Part shown: positions 21,192-32,505 of the stretch, in pieces
Layout: every line of letters begins with the position of its first letter
How positions within the stretch are numbered: position 1 is the stretch's first letter
Assembly (NCBI RefSeq): GCF_000143415.4
Contig: NW_003314268.1
Location: 1,410,672-1,474,671 of the forward strand
Direction of reading: 5' to 3'
Length of the DNA: 64,000 bases
From: Selaginella moellendorffii
Lineage: Eukaryota; Streptophyta; Lycopodiopsida; Selaginellales; Selaginellaceae
Translations under genes and position numbers: made by a program
Notes under the pieces: generated by a model
Seen by the model: only the letters and a program-made list of their open reading frames with translations
Databases searched by the model: none
Told to the model about the DNA's origin: nothing

Positions 21192-22889
21192 TCACTTACC
21201 AAGGCCAATCGCCTCGGAGCCTTTCATGATACGAAGCCTCTTCACAGTTCCAGTGAACATCCTGAAAGATCCAAGAGGAAGAGCTTTCGGTAAGCACGGA
21301 GAAGAAGAAACAAGTGTAAGCACACTTACCCCCAAGGAACATCACCCACGAGCATCAGATCCCCGTCTTTGTCCTCGTAAGTCAGCACAAAGTCGGAGCT
21401 CTGGAGAAAGTTGAGCTTCTTCTCGCCGGGATCACGGATAGACGAGACCTCTGGAGTGCCATTCTGGCCTGTTTAGACACCAGAGGGCCAGCTCAGCTCG
21501 GGAATCTCACGAGCAAACCAAAAGATGCAAACTTACCAGTGATGAATCGGAGAAACATGTCCTCGAGAACGGTAGACAGCTTGTCGTAGCTGTTGTTGGC
21601 CTTGAGATCCACCTTCCGGCCGATGGGAACGCCATCCATGTACACTTTGACAAACAAGGGACTGGCAGTAGCAGCGTTCGCAGCAGCAGGAGCCGGAGCT
21701 GGAGCAGAAGTGTTGCTGCTAACACCATTCTTGGTGGTGGTCTCCGTAGACTTGTGCTGTGGAGGTGGAGGATGAGCCACCAAGTTCTTCCTGAAAGACT
21801 GCACTGGGGGCCAGCCCACAACCGGTGGACTGCAAAGACGAAAACACCCAGCATGAGAAAACAAGCTAAGAACTTGGAGGCTAAACAAACAAAGAGGAAA
21901 AGAACACACCTTGCCGAAGGAACAGCCTCCTCGGTAGCGTCTTCCTTGTTGTGCGAAGTGAGGCCCGAGCTATTTGGACTCCCGCTGTTGCTATTGTTGT
22001 TGTCGACATCGCCCATCTTGGGTGCCATGCGAGACGACGAAGGGAAGGGGCCAAACGAGCTCTTGGACTGCTCCAGACCCATCCTCCACGCCGCTGGAAG
22101 CTGCTTGGAGCTGTTCCATGGGTACATGGAAGACGGCATGAGCGGCGGAGCAGTGGCGCTAGCCTTGCCATTGCTGGGCTGCGATGGCGCTGGAGCCACT
22201 GGAACTCCAGGATTCGAGGAAGAAGCTCCGCCATTGCCAGTGCCCGGGTTGCTGGGAGAGCCCGCCACCACAATGCCGGGGGGATTGGGCATCACGGACC
22301 GCCCCTCCACGAACTGCCCATTGCTGCCAATCGCCTCGGAGAAGACCCTCTTGTTCTTGTTGGCAGCCATGGCCGCGGTGGATGCCACATTGCAGTAGGC
22401 GGTATGGCTCATCTCCTGGTGCGCCGCTGGCGATGGCGCCTGGACCTCCTGCGGGATCATCCGCGCTGCTGCCTGCCAGAAAACGTTGCCCCCGGACAGA
22501 TCTGGCTCGTTGCTCTTCTCGCTCTTGGGCTGCTCGACCTTCTCGTGCTGCCATTTGGGGGCTTCGCCGGCCGCGACATTGTTCTTGGCTGGCTCCTTGC
22601 TCTTGGGAGGGCCGAGGCGGAGCTCGGTCTCTCCCAGATTTAGATCCGGCAGCGGCTTGCTGCCGCTATCCGGCTTGAGAGGCATCGATGTTACCTCCGA
22701 TAGGCCGATGTAGTCGTGCGCCTTGAGCGTGCTGCCGCTGTCGCCGCTGCTCTCCTGGACTATGCACGATGCTTCATCCCTCACCACCGCTCCTCCTCCT
22801 GGCGCGATTCCTCCTCCTCCCGCCGCCGCTGCCGCTACTCCTGCCGCCTCCGCGAATCCTTTCCCTGCCGGCTGCTCCACAAACGACAT
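21192..22889 (-). CDS. AUX/IAA transcriptional repressor
   Basis: Four exons (21910-22889, 21537-21829, 21330-21468, 21192-21261) encode 493 residues, longer than most angiosperm AUX/IAA proteins because of a large low-complexity N-terminus. ATG is at 22889 ([11 protein letters not shown]). Domain I is an EAR-type motif TELRLGPP, which recruits TOPLESS. Domain II is the auxin degron [13 protein letters not shown], so the protein should be destroyed by TIR1/AFB with auxin. Domains III/IV form the PB1 fold ([18 protein letters not shown], then [36 protein letters not shown]). The end, CTTG|GTAAGTGA, is also a good splice donor; acceptors near 21093 and 21083 would extend the tail by about 20 residues. 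The protein would be nuclear and bind ARF factors. Confidence 0.93.
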
Positions 22890-25800
22890 TGACAAGATCA
22901 GCGCTCGCTCCAACACCCGATATTTCGACGCGCGCTCCTCGTCCTGACCCTATCAGCGCTCGAGAATCACTGCCGCCACTCCCAGGCCCCCAGGCGAATG
23001 CAGATTATCGCGAGCTCCGGGCCACATCGCTCGCCGCGCCTCCTCTCTCGATCGATTCTAGCTATGGAAGCCGCGATCCCTTCCCGTGCCTTGTGAAGCT
23101 CTAGCTATGGCGCCCGAGAAGCAAGAACAACAAGTTTAGAGCTCTAGGCTAGAAGGAATGGCCCCCGCCCACATTCATATGCTGCCCAAGGACACCCGGC
23201 CTTTACACATAACCCCCTAAGGACAGTGAGCCGGATTGGAATCCGCGTCTGGCGTCCGCGAGGTTGCGGTAAATCGCATTGAGTCCCTCGTGCTCAGGTC
23301 CGCCGGCCGACCGGCAGCCACTTCCGTCGCCGGGAATGGTATCCGGTCGGCCGTCCGGCCGTCTTTTAATACAATTTTGCCACCCTCTTTTTACCATTTG
23401 TGTAGATTTGCTCCTTTTATCTCCCCGTTTTACCTTTACGAAGAAATTCTCCTCGCCCGTTAGTCTGCGGCACCTTGATGTTTGGGGACGTACATAAAAT
23501 CGGCGATGAATGCCCTATAAATTTCGTGGGTGGTGGTCATTGTAGTGTAATATAATCCGATTCTCTCCATAAAGTTTAGGGCTCTTGAGATCTCTCTCTC
23601 TCTCGTTGGTTGGTTTGGGGGTGTTTTCAAACCACAATGCGTTCCCAACCTACGGAAATTAGGGCATCTCTGCAGCTGGCAATTCGTAACAGCGACAGAC
23701 AACGCGGAGGAAGTGTGAGGGCTTTGCAATCCAAGCTACCAACCTGTGGCATTTTTTAAAAGCCCTAGCCGAATATTCTACTCGCTCTCGCGAACATGCT
23801 CGGTTGGCGCTGTGGTGAGTTGCCTGGGGACATCACCCACAAAACAATGCAAATGATTTGGAGATTAGGGAAGTTGGTTGGGCTATGAAATCTCGAGACA
23901 ATGGCAAGGAGGGTTATTCCATTTTTCTAAGCTTTGGGCGCATAGATTTTGACTTTGCAAGGTACGCTTTGCCTTGGTTGATGCCATTATTGATGCCCCC
24001 AATCCAGCTTTTTAACACTAGTTTTTGGGGAACCACAAGTTGCCCCCACAAGCACAAGGGGCGCAAGCGCATAATCTAATCAGGAACTTGTGCCAGTTTC
24101 CATGATTATGCCCGGGAGAACATGGATCCACTGTAGCTGTGAAACAACCCAGGGTGGGGTGACAGGTTTTTTAAGGGATTTCACAAGGTGGCGGCCACAA
24201 GCGAGGTGAAATTCTTTGTCTTTTGTACCTTATAACAATCCCAAACCCCGACAATTGTCGCTGGCAATCAGTTGGGCGATAGAGTTTTAAAGCCTATTAG
24301 GAAAATGGTGCTGCTTGATGATCATGCTTTCTCGCCCTCGCCGCCAAAATCCCGCCCCCCATAAAACTGGCTGCAATTTCGCCACGAAGTTGACCCACCG
24401 GTGGACATGTTTGCGCTTTGCTCGATTCACAGTGAATGGATGGATGGAGTGGATTGGGGTGGATGGATTCATCTTTAAAAAGATGAATGGGGCCATTGTC
24501 ATGTCAAGCAAAAGCCAAATTCTCCGGAAAAAGAAAGCGATGGGAGCCCTAGCTATCAAGAGTCGTAGCATGGGAAAAAGATCAACACAAACGGAAAAGA
24601 AAAAAAAAAAAAAAGGTGGCGGAAACCCGTTGAAGAACATTCTAAACAAATTTTGTCTCGCAAATGCCCTCACCCCTTTTCCGAAAGTGGGGTCGTAGAA
24701 TCACACAGCATTTCGATGCGATCAAAAGATACATAGTAAACTAACAATACGGACATCTGTACGAAATGGTATAAGTAGTGGCCCACCCACCGGGTCAAAG
24801 CCGTCGGCCCCGCATCCGGAGATCGGTCGGTCGTCGCGCGGTTTGAACGGTCAGATCTTAATTAGGGTTCATGCGGTCGCCCAACAACCCAACCCCTTCT
24901 CGTGCGCTCCCATGTGTTACCCATAACCAAAAATTCTTCTCGCCCTCGCAATTGGGTGTTTGATCGAATCGAATACACTTGCAGTAGTGTTTCTCATTCT
25001 CCCTTTTTCTTTTTCTTTGACTGAGTATATGGGTGAAATGTAAGATCATCAAATTTATACCACGAGTCGGTTTTCTGAGAGCTCGCCACCGCCCTATTCT
25101 CTTCATCATCATCCCGCTCGTCATGATCAAAGTTGTTTTGCTCCTCTTCTTTTCTGGAACCGAGAGCTCGTTGGCCTCTCCACTTTGGAGACCAAAGATT
25201 TGAGTAAAGTGCGTAGGCACTTTAGAAAGCACGCGGCTCTGCGAGTTTGTCCTGATCCAAAGGCTCGATCTATCCATGCATTAGCCCTAAAACACGATTC
25301 AAGCGCTGGTTTGACAAACACACTTTGGAGGGGGAGAGAGAAGATGGCAGTGCGCCACCAAAGCAGCAAAACATTGACGTTCTTTTTCCTCTCCAAATGT
25401 CATAAGAGGGACACTGGCAAAGTCCCCATCACCTTTGCATGGCCAGCCACAGGGCCCTGTTCCCGGTCTTAAGGACAATGCGACACTGGCCCTCCAAAGA
25501 GGGGGGGCCATGCCTCGGTTGCTTTCCCAGCTATTACTCCCTCTTATCGCCATCGCCACCTCATTCATTCCAAGGAGAGAGAAAAGGTGGCGGTGGGTTT
25601 AGTTCAAGATTCCACGTAAAAACATGCATGAAAAGTTGGTGCCAGGAAGACTACAGAAGGGATGGATCGATATGGGCAAGCGAGCGGTGATCTAACCAAA
25701 TGACAACCACACGAGGCCTTGTAATAATCGGGCGACAGGCCCAGCTCAACCAACATCGGCCCGCCTTAAGTTTTCGGAATCCAACAAGCAACCAAACCTT

Positions 25801-26835
25801 GTCTGCCTGATCGATCGCCTCTCTTCTTTGAAAAGCTGGTCTACGCGAGAAAACATCCACATCTCGCTACGTGGGGGCAAAATTGATGGAATCGCAAAAG
25901 CTGGCAAGGGAACAACAAAGCATGGATTGCTTGATTCATCCCGTGGGCTTTGATTTTGGTCGAATGATCGATTGGATAGATTGAGTTGGGGGCGACGAGG
26001 AGCAACGTCGGCCACTCGATCCGTGTGGATGGATCTGAATCTCTCAAGTGCAATGGACCAGTCATACACACATAGCTTTTGTTTTGCCAAAAGTTTGGGG
26101 CATAAGAATTGGGCGCTGACACACACAACTATTCGCAACACGAGCTCTCCAGATGGATCAGAGAGACAACATCAATCAATTCATACAATAGCTCATTTCA
26201 GTGAGAAATCAATAAAAAAGGCTACACTGTTCCGCTGATTTTCGCATGGCTGGTGTTGAGGTTTCTATATCGGTTGCAGTGCTGAATTCCTGCGCCAAGC
26301 ACATATTCGGATATGGAAGGGTTTGGTTGGCGCGAAGGGATTTCAGGACGAGTGTCGCAAAACACATGGCGCGCAGAGCGGGCTGACGTGGCCGATCTGC
26401 CACGCTGGAACCTTCAAATTTTTAAAAAGTGGCAGAATATGCGCCGGGAACGGCGCGAATATTCTCGGAGTTATGGGAACCACGCGGGCTTTGTCACCCA
26501 TCGCCTGGACAATGCAAAGGCTCAGCACTTGCTCGTGTCGAGAGTTTCCACCACTCGGAACTTCTCTCTCGTTTTTTTGGTGTTTTTTTTTTCTACTCTT
26601 GAGAGCTTCTCTCTCGTTTCTTTTTTGGTGTGTGTGTGTGTGTTTTTTTTTCTGCTCTTGATCGTGAAGCTCGAGGAAGCTCGTAAGACGCGATTCTCGT
26701 GAAGATTTGGTGTGTGTGTGTATGTTTTTTGGAGCATTACCTCTGGAAGCGACATGTCGGGCTTACGACTTACGCAAGAACAGACGCGGGGCGGGCTTGC
26801 AACTTGTTCATCTGTAGCTCGCGGAATTTGACTGG

Positions 26836-26871
<36 letters not shown>

Positions 26872-27182
26872 AGAGTTTGAGTTTAGTCCGCAACATCGAC
26901 GTGAGAGCTTGAGTGACAGACAGGAGGAGAGAGCGAGTTACCCGGGTGTTAAGAAGCACACTGTTCCTGTGGATGAGTTTTTTTAAGTACCTGTTAGATT
27001 TCTTTTGGCTTTTTTTTTTTCTTTCTTTTTTTTTTGGCTTCCAGGAATCGCGTCGCGTCCTCTTCACTGGAAAGCAAGAGCCTCGATTAGCGGCACAATG
27101 ACTATTTCTCCGGTAGCAAAAGAAAAGAATATCACGTACCCGGGGAATTTTGGCAGTGGAACACGGCGAGAATCAGTGCACT
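22890..27182. other. Intergenic region upstream of the AUX/IAA gene and downstream of the reticulon gene
   Basis: About 4.3 kb without a gene I can support. It contains a GC-rich stretch with overlapping CCGGCC palindromes (about 23295-23365), CT runs near 23591, A runs near 24600-24614, GT repeats near 26629-26642 and a GA repeat near 26840-26868. One GAGACA (the inverse of the auxin-response core TGTCTC) is at 23895-23900, about 1 kb upstream of the AUX/IAA start. A single hexamer is weak evidence. Confidence 0.4.
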
Positions 27183-28182
27183 TTAGCTCGGGGAATTCTG
27201 GAGGGGAGAGATTTGGCGTCGACTTGTTTGGCTCTTGAGATGCGCGGTAACGATCTCCAGGTACTTATCAATGCCATCCTCGTATTTGTCATAGATGAGG
27301 GGTAGCGTGTGAGCGAGTACCACCGCTGGGAAATACAAGAGGAGAGACAAAGCACGTTTTTTAGCTTTGCAACTTTCGTGCACAGCGCAAGGATTTGCGT
27401 ACGAAAAAAGCTGGAAGGAAAAGGAGAGGAATGGAATACATTACCAAAATAAAGGAGCGTCAGGAAATGGCACCAGCCACCGACAAGAGAGAAGATCCAC
27501 AGGCCCGCTATAACCTGTAGACAGTGGATTGAGATTTGGAGCGCAACTTGATCCAAAAAGAGAGAAAGCGAAAATACTATAGTATATGGAAGAAGAAAGA
27601 GAAAGAGAAAAAAAAGGGGAGAGAGAGAGAAGGATTTACCTCGACACAGAGCATGAAATCTTTTCCCAGGGCGATCATATGAATTATTCCAAGTGCTCGG
27701 TTTAATTCCAGACGAAGAGTCTGAGCGATGTTCTCGACCATCTCCTCCGAGAGTTGTATCTCTGGAATCGGTGGTGGCGGCCTGGAAGAACGAAAGAATG
27801 AAGAGCACAGTGGAAGGAAAAGGCTCACTTGTCGAGCAAGGCCGCGAGATTCGACCAAGTAAACAGGATCAAGACGAGGAAGAGGAGCGCATTTGAAGCG
27901 ATGGAGAGAAGTGTGTAGCCGCACCACTCAAACAGGACGTAAGAAACAGTGGCTCCAAGCAAAATCCCGCCAGTGACATGCTTCTTCTTCCACATGAGAA
28001 CATCGGCATCTGAAACAACACATATAGCAGGGGGGAAAAAGAAACACTCACTCACATTTGCCACCTCCAAGAATCTCGTGAACGCTCCTTTGCGTTCCCA
28101 AGGGGTGGGGCACTGCCGCCGCTACCAATGCTGGAGGCGCTGGCGATGGTGGTTGATGCTCCCCCGCTGGATGCTCGGCCAT
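27183..28182 (-). CDS. Reticulon-like protein (plant RTNLB type)
   Basis: Five exons (28056-28182, 27829-28009, 27640-27781, 27445-27514, 27183-27325) with GT-AG borders encode 220 residues. The N-terminus is short and Pro/Ala-rich. The reticulon homology domain begins at ADVLMWKKKHVTGG. It has a first long hydrophobic hairpin (about residues 56-95), a loop with PPPPIPEIQLSEE and LRLELNRALGII, and a second hairpin (VIAGLWIFSLVGGWCHFLTLLY, VVLAHTLPLIYDKYED). Such proteins shape tubular ER and can affect plasmodesmata. The C-terminus is Lys/Gln/Ser-rich with no clear KKXX signal. The last intron (about 119 bases) is longer than the others. Confidence 0.92.
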
Positions 28183-29156
28183 GGCATCTTTAGGTCAAGA
28201 AAGCAAAAGAAATTCCAAGCGGTTGTAAACTCGTTTGTAATCAATAGAAAGTTCTTAAATTTCATTTAAATTATATTATCATTATGAATGGAAGGTGAAA
28301 GAGGAAGGATTGCTACAAACTAGGGATCCTAAACAGGACTTCGTGATAAAATGCTCTTAGAGTCATATAAAAAAGCCAATGTATCCCTTTGATCTATAAG
28401 ATGATTAAAACTTATAGATTTTTTTAATTATTTAGTATAAGTTTGGCAATCTCAAATTGGTATTTTAAATATACAAATTTAAAAAATTTCAAATAAAAGA
28501 GCACTAGAAAATATAAATGCCTGTTAAGTAAACTTGGTTGAAATAAAAGTTTAATAATTCAAGTGCTCTCAAAATAAATAAAGGTCAAACTCTTAAATTT
28601 AAATTTGATAAAAAAAATAGCGGGTTTATAAGATTTGGCCTTATCTACTTCAGATTTGGAACAATTAAAATATAAATATAATCTTTTTTAATAATTAAAT
28701 TAAGTTAAATGAACCTTAAATAGTTTATACAATTTAGAAATTAAAAGCTATTGTTATTATAGTTTGATAGAAAATTAATACTGTGAGTGGAACTTAGACC
28801 TCACAATATAATATATTCTAAATTCAAAGCTCAAATATTATTTTGAGTTTATATAAATTCCTTTTGCTTCACAAACGAGAATTCCTCAAACCTCCAAAAC
28901 TGCCAAAAGCCAAAAATAAATGAAATGCCTTAAATAATGGTTATTACTTGTGAACAATTTAAATTAAACCATTAAGTAATATTTTTTAGAATTTTAGGAG
29001 GTGTTTGAAAGAAGTTTATGGAGGATTAATGGAGAACTCATCCATTCAGTGAGGACACTGCTCTACGTGATGCAACAAAATCTACTGTTTGACGATGTAC
29101 ATGGATGTTTCAAAAATATTTTTATCGCCTGGATCTTTACGGTATACACTTAGTAC
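28183..29156. other. AT-rich intergenic region
   Basis: About 1 kb of strongly AT-rich DNA between the reticulon start and the DYW-PPR stop. I see no open frame of note and no RNA gene. It contrasts with the GC-rich genes on either side. Confidence 0.6.
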
Positions 29157-32100
29157 TTACCAAAATTCTCCACAAGAGCACGCTCCATCTCTAAACACAT
29201 GAAACCGACTCGAGTCTCTACACACGATGGTCCGTCGCTCCAGCTTGGAGATCACAGCCGTCGCCCTGTGACAATCCTCGCAAACCCGGAGATTCTTAGA
29301 GATCCTTATGTCCGTCCCGGCCACCGAGTTGACAAGCGCGCAAGCTATGGCGAGCCTCTCGCTGTGTCCACATAGTGCCGACTCTTTCTCCTCCTCGGAT
29401 ATGTCGTGCACGACGCTCTTCGTGTCTGGAACGTATCCCCCCTCCTCCTTCATCCTCAAAGTCACTGCTTTGAGCCTCGCGGAGATCTCTTCCGCCTGAG
29501 GATGGCTCGAGTCTCCCGCCGAGAACCTGTGCACTGTCCCAGCTCCATCGATCCACCAGCTTTGCCCCGGCTTCTTCCAAGCTCGAGCAGCCCTTCTCAA
29601 GCTCCGGATCTCGCCACTCTCCTCCCACATCCCCGCGCTCGCGTAGATGCTTGCCATGAGCGAGTAGGCTCCAGCGTCTTTGTCGTCCAGGCTCACCACC
29701 GAGTCGAAAGCAAGCCTCCCAACTCTCACGTTGCTCCACTTCCGGCTCGCGGCGAGCACGGACATCCACACCGTCGTGTCCGGCTTGAAAGGCATCGTCT
29801 CCAGCATCTCCACGGCCTTGTCCAGCTGATTGGCTCGACCCAGGAGATCCACCATGCAGGTGTAGTGTTCCAGCAGCGGAGCTATCGAGAACTCCCGGCT
29901 CATCATCTCAAAGTAGAGCTTGCCTTCGTCGACCAGGCCGGCATGGCTGCAGAGTGATAGGAGGTGGACGAAAGTGATCGCGTCCGGCCTCACGTTTTCC
30001 CTTCGCATCCTCTCGAACAGCTCAAAAGCCTGCTTTGCGTCGCATTGGTGGCTGTATCCGGCCATGAGAGTGCTCCAAGTTACCAAGTCTCTTGCCGTGG
30101 AAGAGTCGAAAACTTGCTGCGCTTCCACCATGCTTCCACACCTCCCGTAGAAAGCCACGAGAGAATTCACCACAAGCCGATCGTTCTCGAGGCCGGCCTT
30201 GCGAATCTCGTCGTGGACGTTCTTCCCGGCCTCCAAGTCCGGCAAACTTCCACAGGCCTTGACCGCTGCTACGAAAATTGGAGGCGTAACTGGAACCAGC
30301 TTCTCCTCTCGGATGCGAGCGTAGTACTGGAGAGCCAAGTCGGCCTCTCCACTCTGAGCACACCCCCAAATCATCGTCGTCCACGAAACGACGTCTCGGA
30401 GCTTCATCCTCTCAAACAGCTGCCGAGCATCGGGCACGCTTCCGCACTTCACGTACATGTCGAGAAGATTGTTGGCGACGATCATGTCGGATTCATAGCC
30501 AGCTTTGCGAAGTTGGGTGTGGATCTCCAGTCCCTTCTTCAAACTCTCAGCTTTTACTATTCTTCCGTCAACCTGCTTGCCAGTTTCCTTGGCCGCTAGA
30601 CTCGTGCAAGCGTTCACTGCCGTGACGTAAGTTCTCCCGTCGGGAACAAAGCCTTCCTCTTGCATTCGAGCAAACGAGGAGAGAGCAAAGTCGCCATCTC
30701 CACTCTCAGCATGCCCCCAGATCATTGCTGTCCAGGAAACTAAGTCGTGCCGAGGCATCCTGTTGAAAACCTTGCCCGCATCTTCCATGCTTCGACACTT
30801 CGCATACATGTCGACGAGGCTGCTCGCCACGAACATATCCAGTTCGCAGCTGCTCTTCGAAACCTGCGAGTGGATTCTCCGGGCTCTTTCTAAACTCTCT
30901 GCCTTGACATGCCTTCCTCCCACTTCCCTGGCTTCTTCTCTGGCTGCTATAGCCGTGCAAGCGTTGATGGCAGCGACAAAAGTTCTTGAGTCGGGCACCA
31001 GTCCTGCTTGGTCTTGCATCGTAGTGAAGAGCCGGAGAGCACTCTCTCCATCTCCACAAGCTGCGTATCCCATGATAATCGAGTTCCAAGTCACCAAGTC
31101 CCGCTTTTCCATGCAGTCGAATACTCTCCTTGCCTCACGAACGCTGCCACACTTGGCATACATGTCCAGCAGCGTGTTAGCGACAAAGATGTCATGCTCG
31201 TATCCGCTACTCGAGAGCTGAGCGTGGATGGCTCGGCCTCTCTCCAGGCAAATCTCTCGTAGCTTTGTTCTCGGATCCGCCGCTGCTAAGGTCGAGCATG
31301 CGTTGAGTGCAGCGACATAAGTTCTCGCGTCGGGCTGGAAGCCTCTTTCCTGCATGGCAGAGAAGAGATTAAAAGCCTCATTGGCATCTCCAGATTGTGC
31401 GTACCCGGTGATGATCGCGTTCCATGACACAACGTCGTGCCTTTGCATTCGATCGAAGACCCTCTTCGTCTGGACCATGCTGCCACACTTGGAGTACATG
31501 TCCACCAGTGTGCTTGAAACGTAGATGTTGGTTTCGTGGCCTCGGCTGGCGAGCTCGGAGTGTAAAGCCGCTCCTCTCTTCAAACTTTCCACCTTGACGA
31601 GATTTCCATCCACCTGCTTGGCTTGCTCCTTGAGAGCCAGGCTCGTGCAGGCTTTCAAAGCCGCGACGAACGTCCGAGGGTCTGGAACGAAGCCTTTCTC
31701 TTGCATCTCGGCGAAGAACTCGAGAGCCAACTCCCCTTGATCGGCCTGGACAAATCCCATAATCATCGTGTTCCACGACGAGACTGTGCGATTCGGCATC
31801 TTCTCGAAGAACTCGCGAGCGCGATCCAGACTACCGCACTTGGCGAACATGTCTAGCACCGTGTTGGCCACAAAGATGTGCAAGCCTTTCTTCTCTTCTC
31901 CATTCCCATCGCTGCCGTGCTCTTCCAGAATCTCGCCCAAGATCCTGATCCCTGTGGCCAAATCCCTGGCGCTGGTACACGCCTTCAACGCCGCAAGAAC
32001 CACGGCATTGCTGGCCATGATTCCATCGCCGCGGAGCTGATCGTAGACCCCGATCGGGTCCTGCTGCCCTGACGCACCCTGATTGCGCCGCCCAACGGCA

Positions 32101-32180
32101 TTCTTCCTCCTCACACCTCCTACCTCGCGCAAGCTGGGAATCGTCCTGTATCGCCTGAGAAGAGCGCGCCGCAAGAGCAT
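29157..32180 (-). CDS. DYW-type PPR RNA editing factor
   Basis: A single exon of 1007 residues. ATG is at 32180 (MLLRRALLRR); the upstream in-frame start at 32219 is TTG. The N-terminus is Arg-rich, as in mitochondrial or plastid targeting peptides. A long PLS repeat array follows, then E/E+ motifs and a full DYW cytidine deaminase: PGQSWWID, HSERLAIA (Zn ligand His and catalytic Glu), CEDCHRA (CxxCH) and CSCGEFW at the end. The last three residues are EFW instead of DYW. Such proteins convert C to U at defined organelle sites. Several repeats carry an extra segment of about 15 residues of the form K-Q/E-V-D/G-G-x-x-VKAESLKRG, seen at least three times. It is divergent from the CLE-like gene, 325 bases apart. 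Confidence 0.94.
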   Translation of the reverse strand: MLLRRALLRRYRTIPSLREVGGVRRKNAVGRRNQGASGQQDPIGVYDQLRGDGIMASNAVVLAALKACTSARDLATGIRILGEILEEHGSDGNGEEKKGLHIFVANTVLDMFAKCGSLDRAREFFEKMPNRTVSSWNTMIMGFVQADQGELALEFFAEMQEKGFVPDPRTFVAALKACTSLALKEQAKQVDGNLVKVESLKRGAALHSELASRGHETNIYVSSTLVDMYSKCGSMVQTKRVFDRMQRHDVVSWNAIITGYAQSGDANEAFNLFSAMQERGFQPDARTYVAALNACSTLAAADPRTKLREICLERGRAIHAQLSSSGYEHDIFVANTLLDMYAKCGSVREARRVFDCMEKRDLVTWNSIIMGYAACGDGESALRLFTTMQDQAGLVPDSRTFVAAINACTAIAAREEAREVGGRHVKAESLERARRIHSQVSKSSCELDMFVASSLVDMYAKCRSMEDAGKVFNRMPRHDLVSWTAMIWGHAESGDGDFALSSFARMQEEGFVPDGRTYVTAVNACTSLAAKETGKQVDGRIVKAESLKKGLEIHTQLRKAGYESDMIVANNLLDMYVKCGSVPDARQLFERMKLRDVVSWTTMIWGCAQSGEADLALQYYARIREEKLVPVTPPIFVAAVKACGSLPDLEAGKNVHDEIRKAGLENDRLVVNSLVAFYGRCGSMVEAQQVFDSSTARDLVTWSTLMAGYSHQCDAKQAFELFERMRRENVRPDAITFVHLLSLCSHAGLVDEGKLYFEMMSREFSIAPLLEHYTCMVDLLGRANQLDKAVEMLETMPFKPDTTVWMSVLAASRKWSNVRVGRLAFDSVVSLDDKDAGAYSLMASIYASAGMWEESGEIRSLRRAARAWKKPGQSWWIDGAGTVHRFSAGDSSHPQAEEISARLKAVTLRMKEEGGYVPDTKSVVHDISEEEKESALCGHSERLAIACALVNSVAGTDIRISKNLRVCEDCHRATAVISKLERRTIVCRDSSRFHVFRDGACSCGEFW

Positions 32181-32505
32181 GGAGCCTGGCGCTCCAAGCT
32201 CCAAGAACCCTAAAACCAAGTAACCCTAAAGTCCACAAATTTAAAACTTGGCGCGCAAAAGTGTTTTAATTTTAGGGTTCTTGGCGCGCGCTAAACATTC
32301 CCTTCCTTTATAAAACTGCTATAACTAATCCGGCGAGGCGGCGCATCTTGCTTTCACAATCTCCCCACTGTGGCGAGCGTTTCGTTACCGTTTAACACCC
32401 TCCCATGCTCTCCATGCAACGGAAATTCCGGCTGGCCACCATTTAAATCCAGCGCGATGGCATCTCAGCCCACCATTCCAAAGATCATACCACTATTCTC
32501 CTTCC
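32181..32505. promoter_or_regulatory. Shared divergent promoter region, DYW-PPR gene and CLE-like gene
   Basis: Two AACCCTAAA telo-box-like motifs lie at 32206-32215 and 32222-32230, just upstream of the PPR start, as often seen for plant housekeeping genes. CTTGGCGCGC occurs twice (near 32249 and 32280). A TATAAAA box for the plus strand is at 32309-32315, about 190 bases before the CLE-like start. Confidence 0.45.

Noticed and set aside
23895-23900. GAGACA as an auxin-response element for the AUX/IAA gene
   Set aside because: A single hexamer 1 kb upstream is expected by chance; noted only in the intergenic entry.
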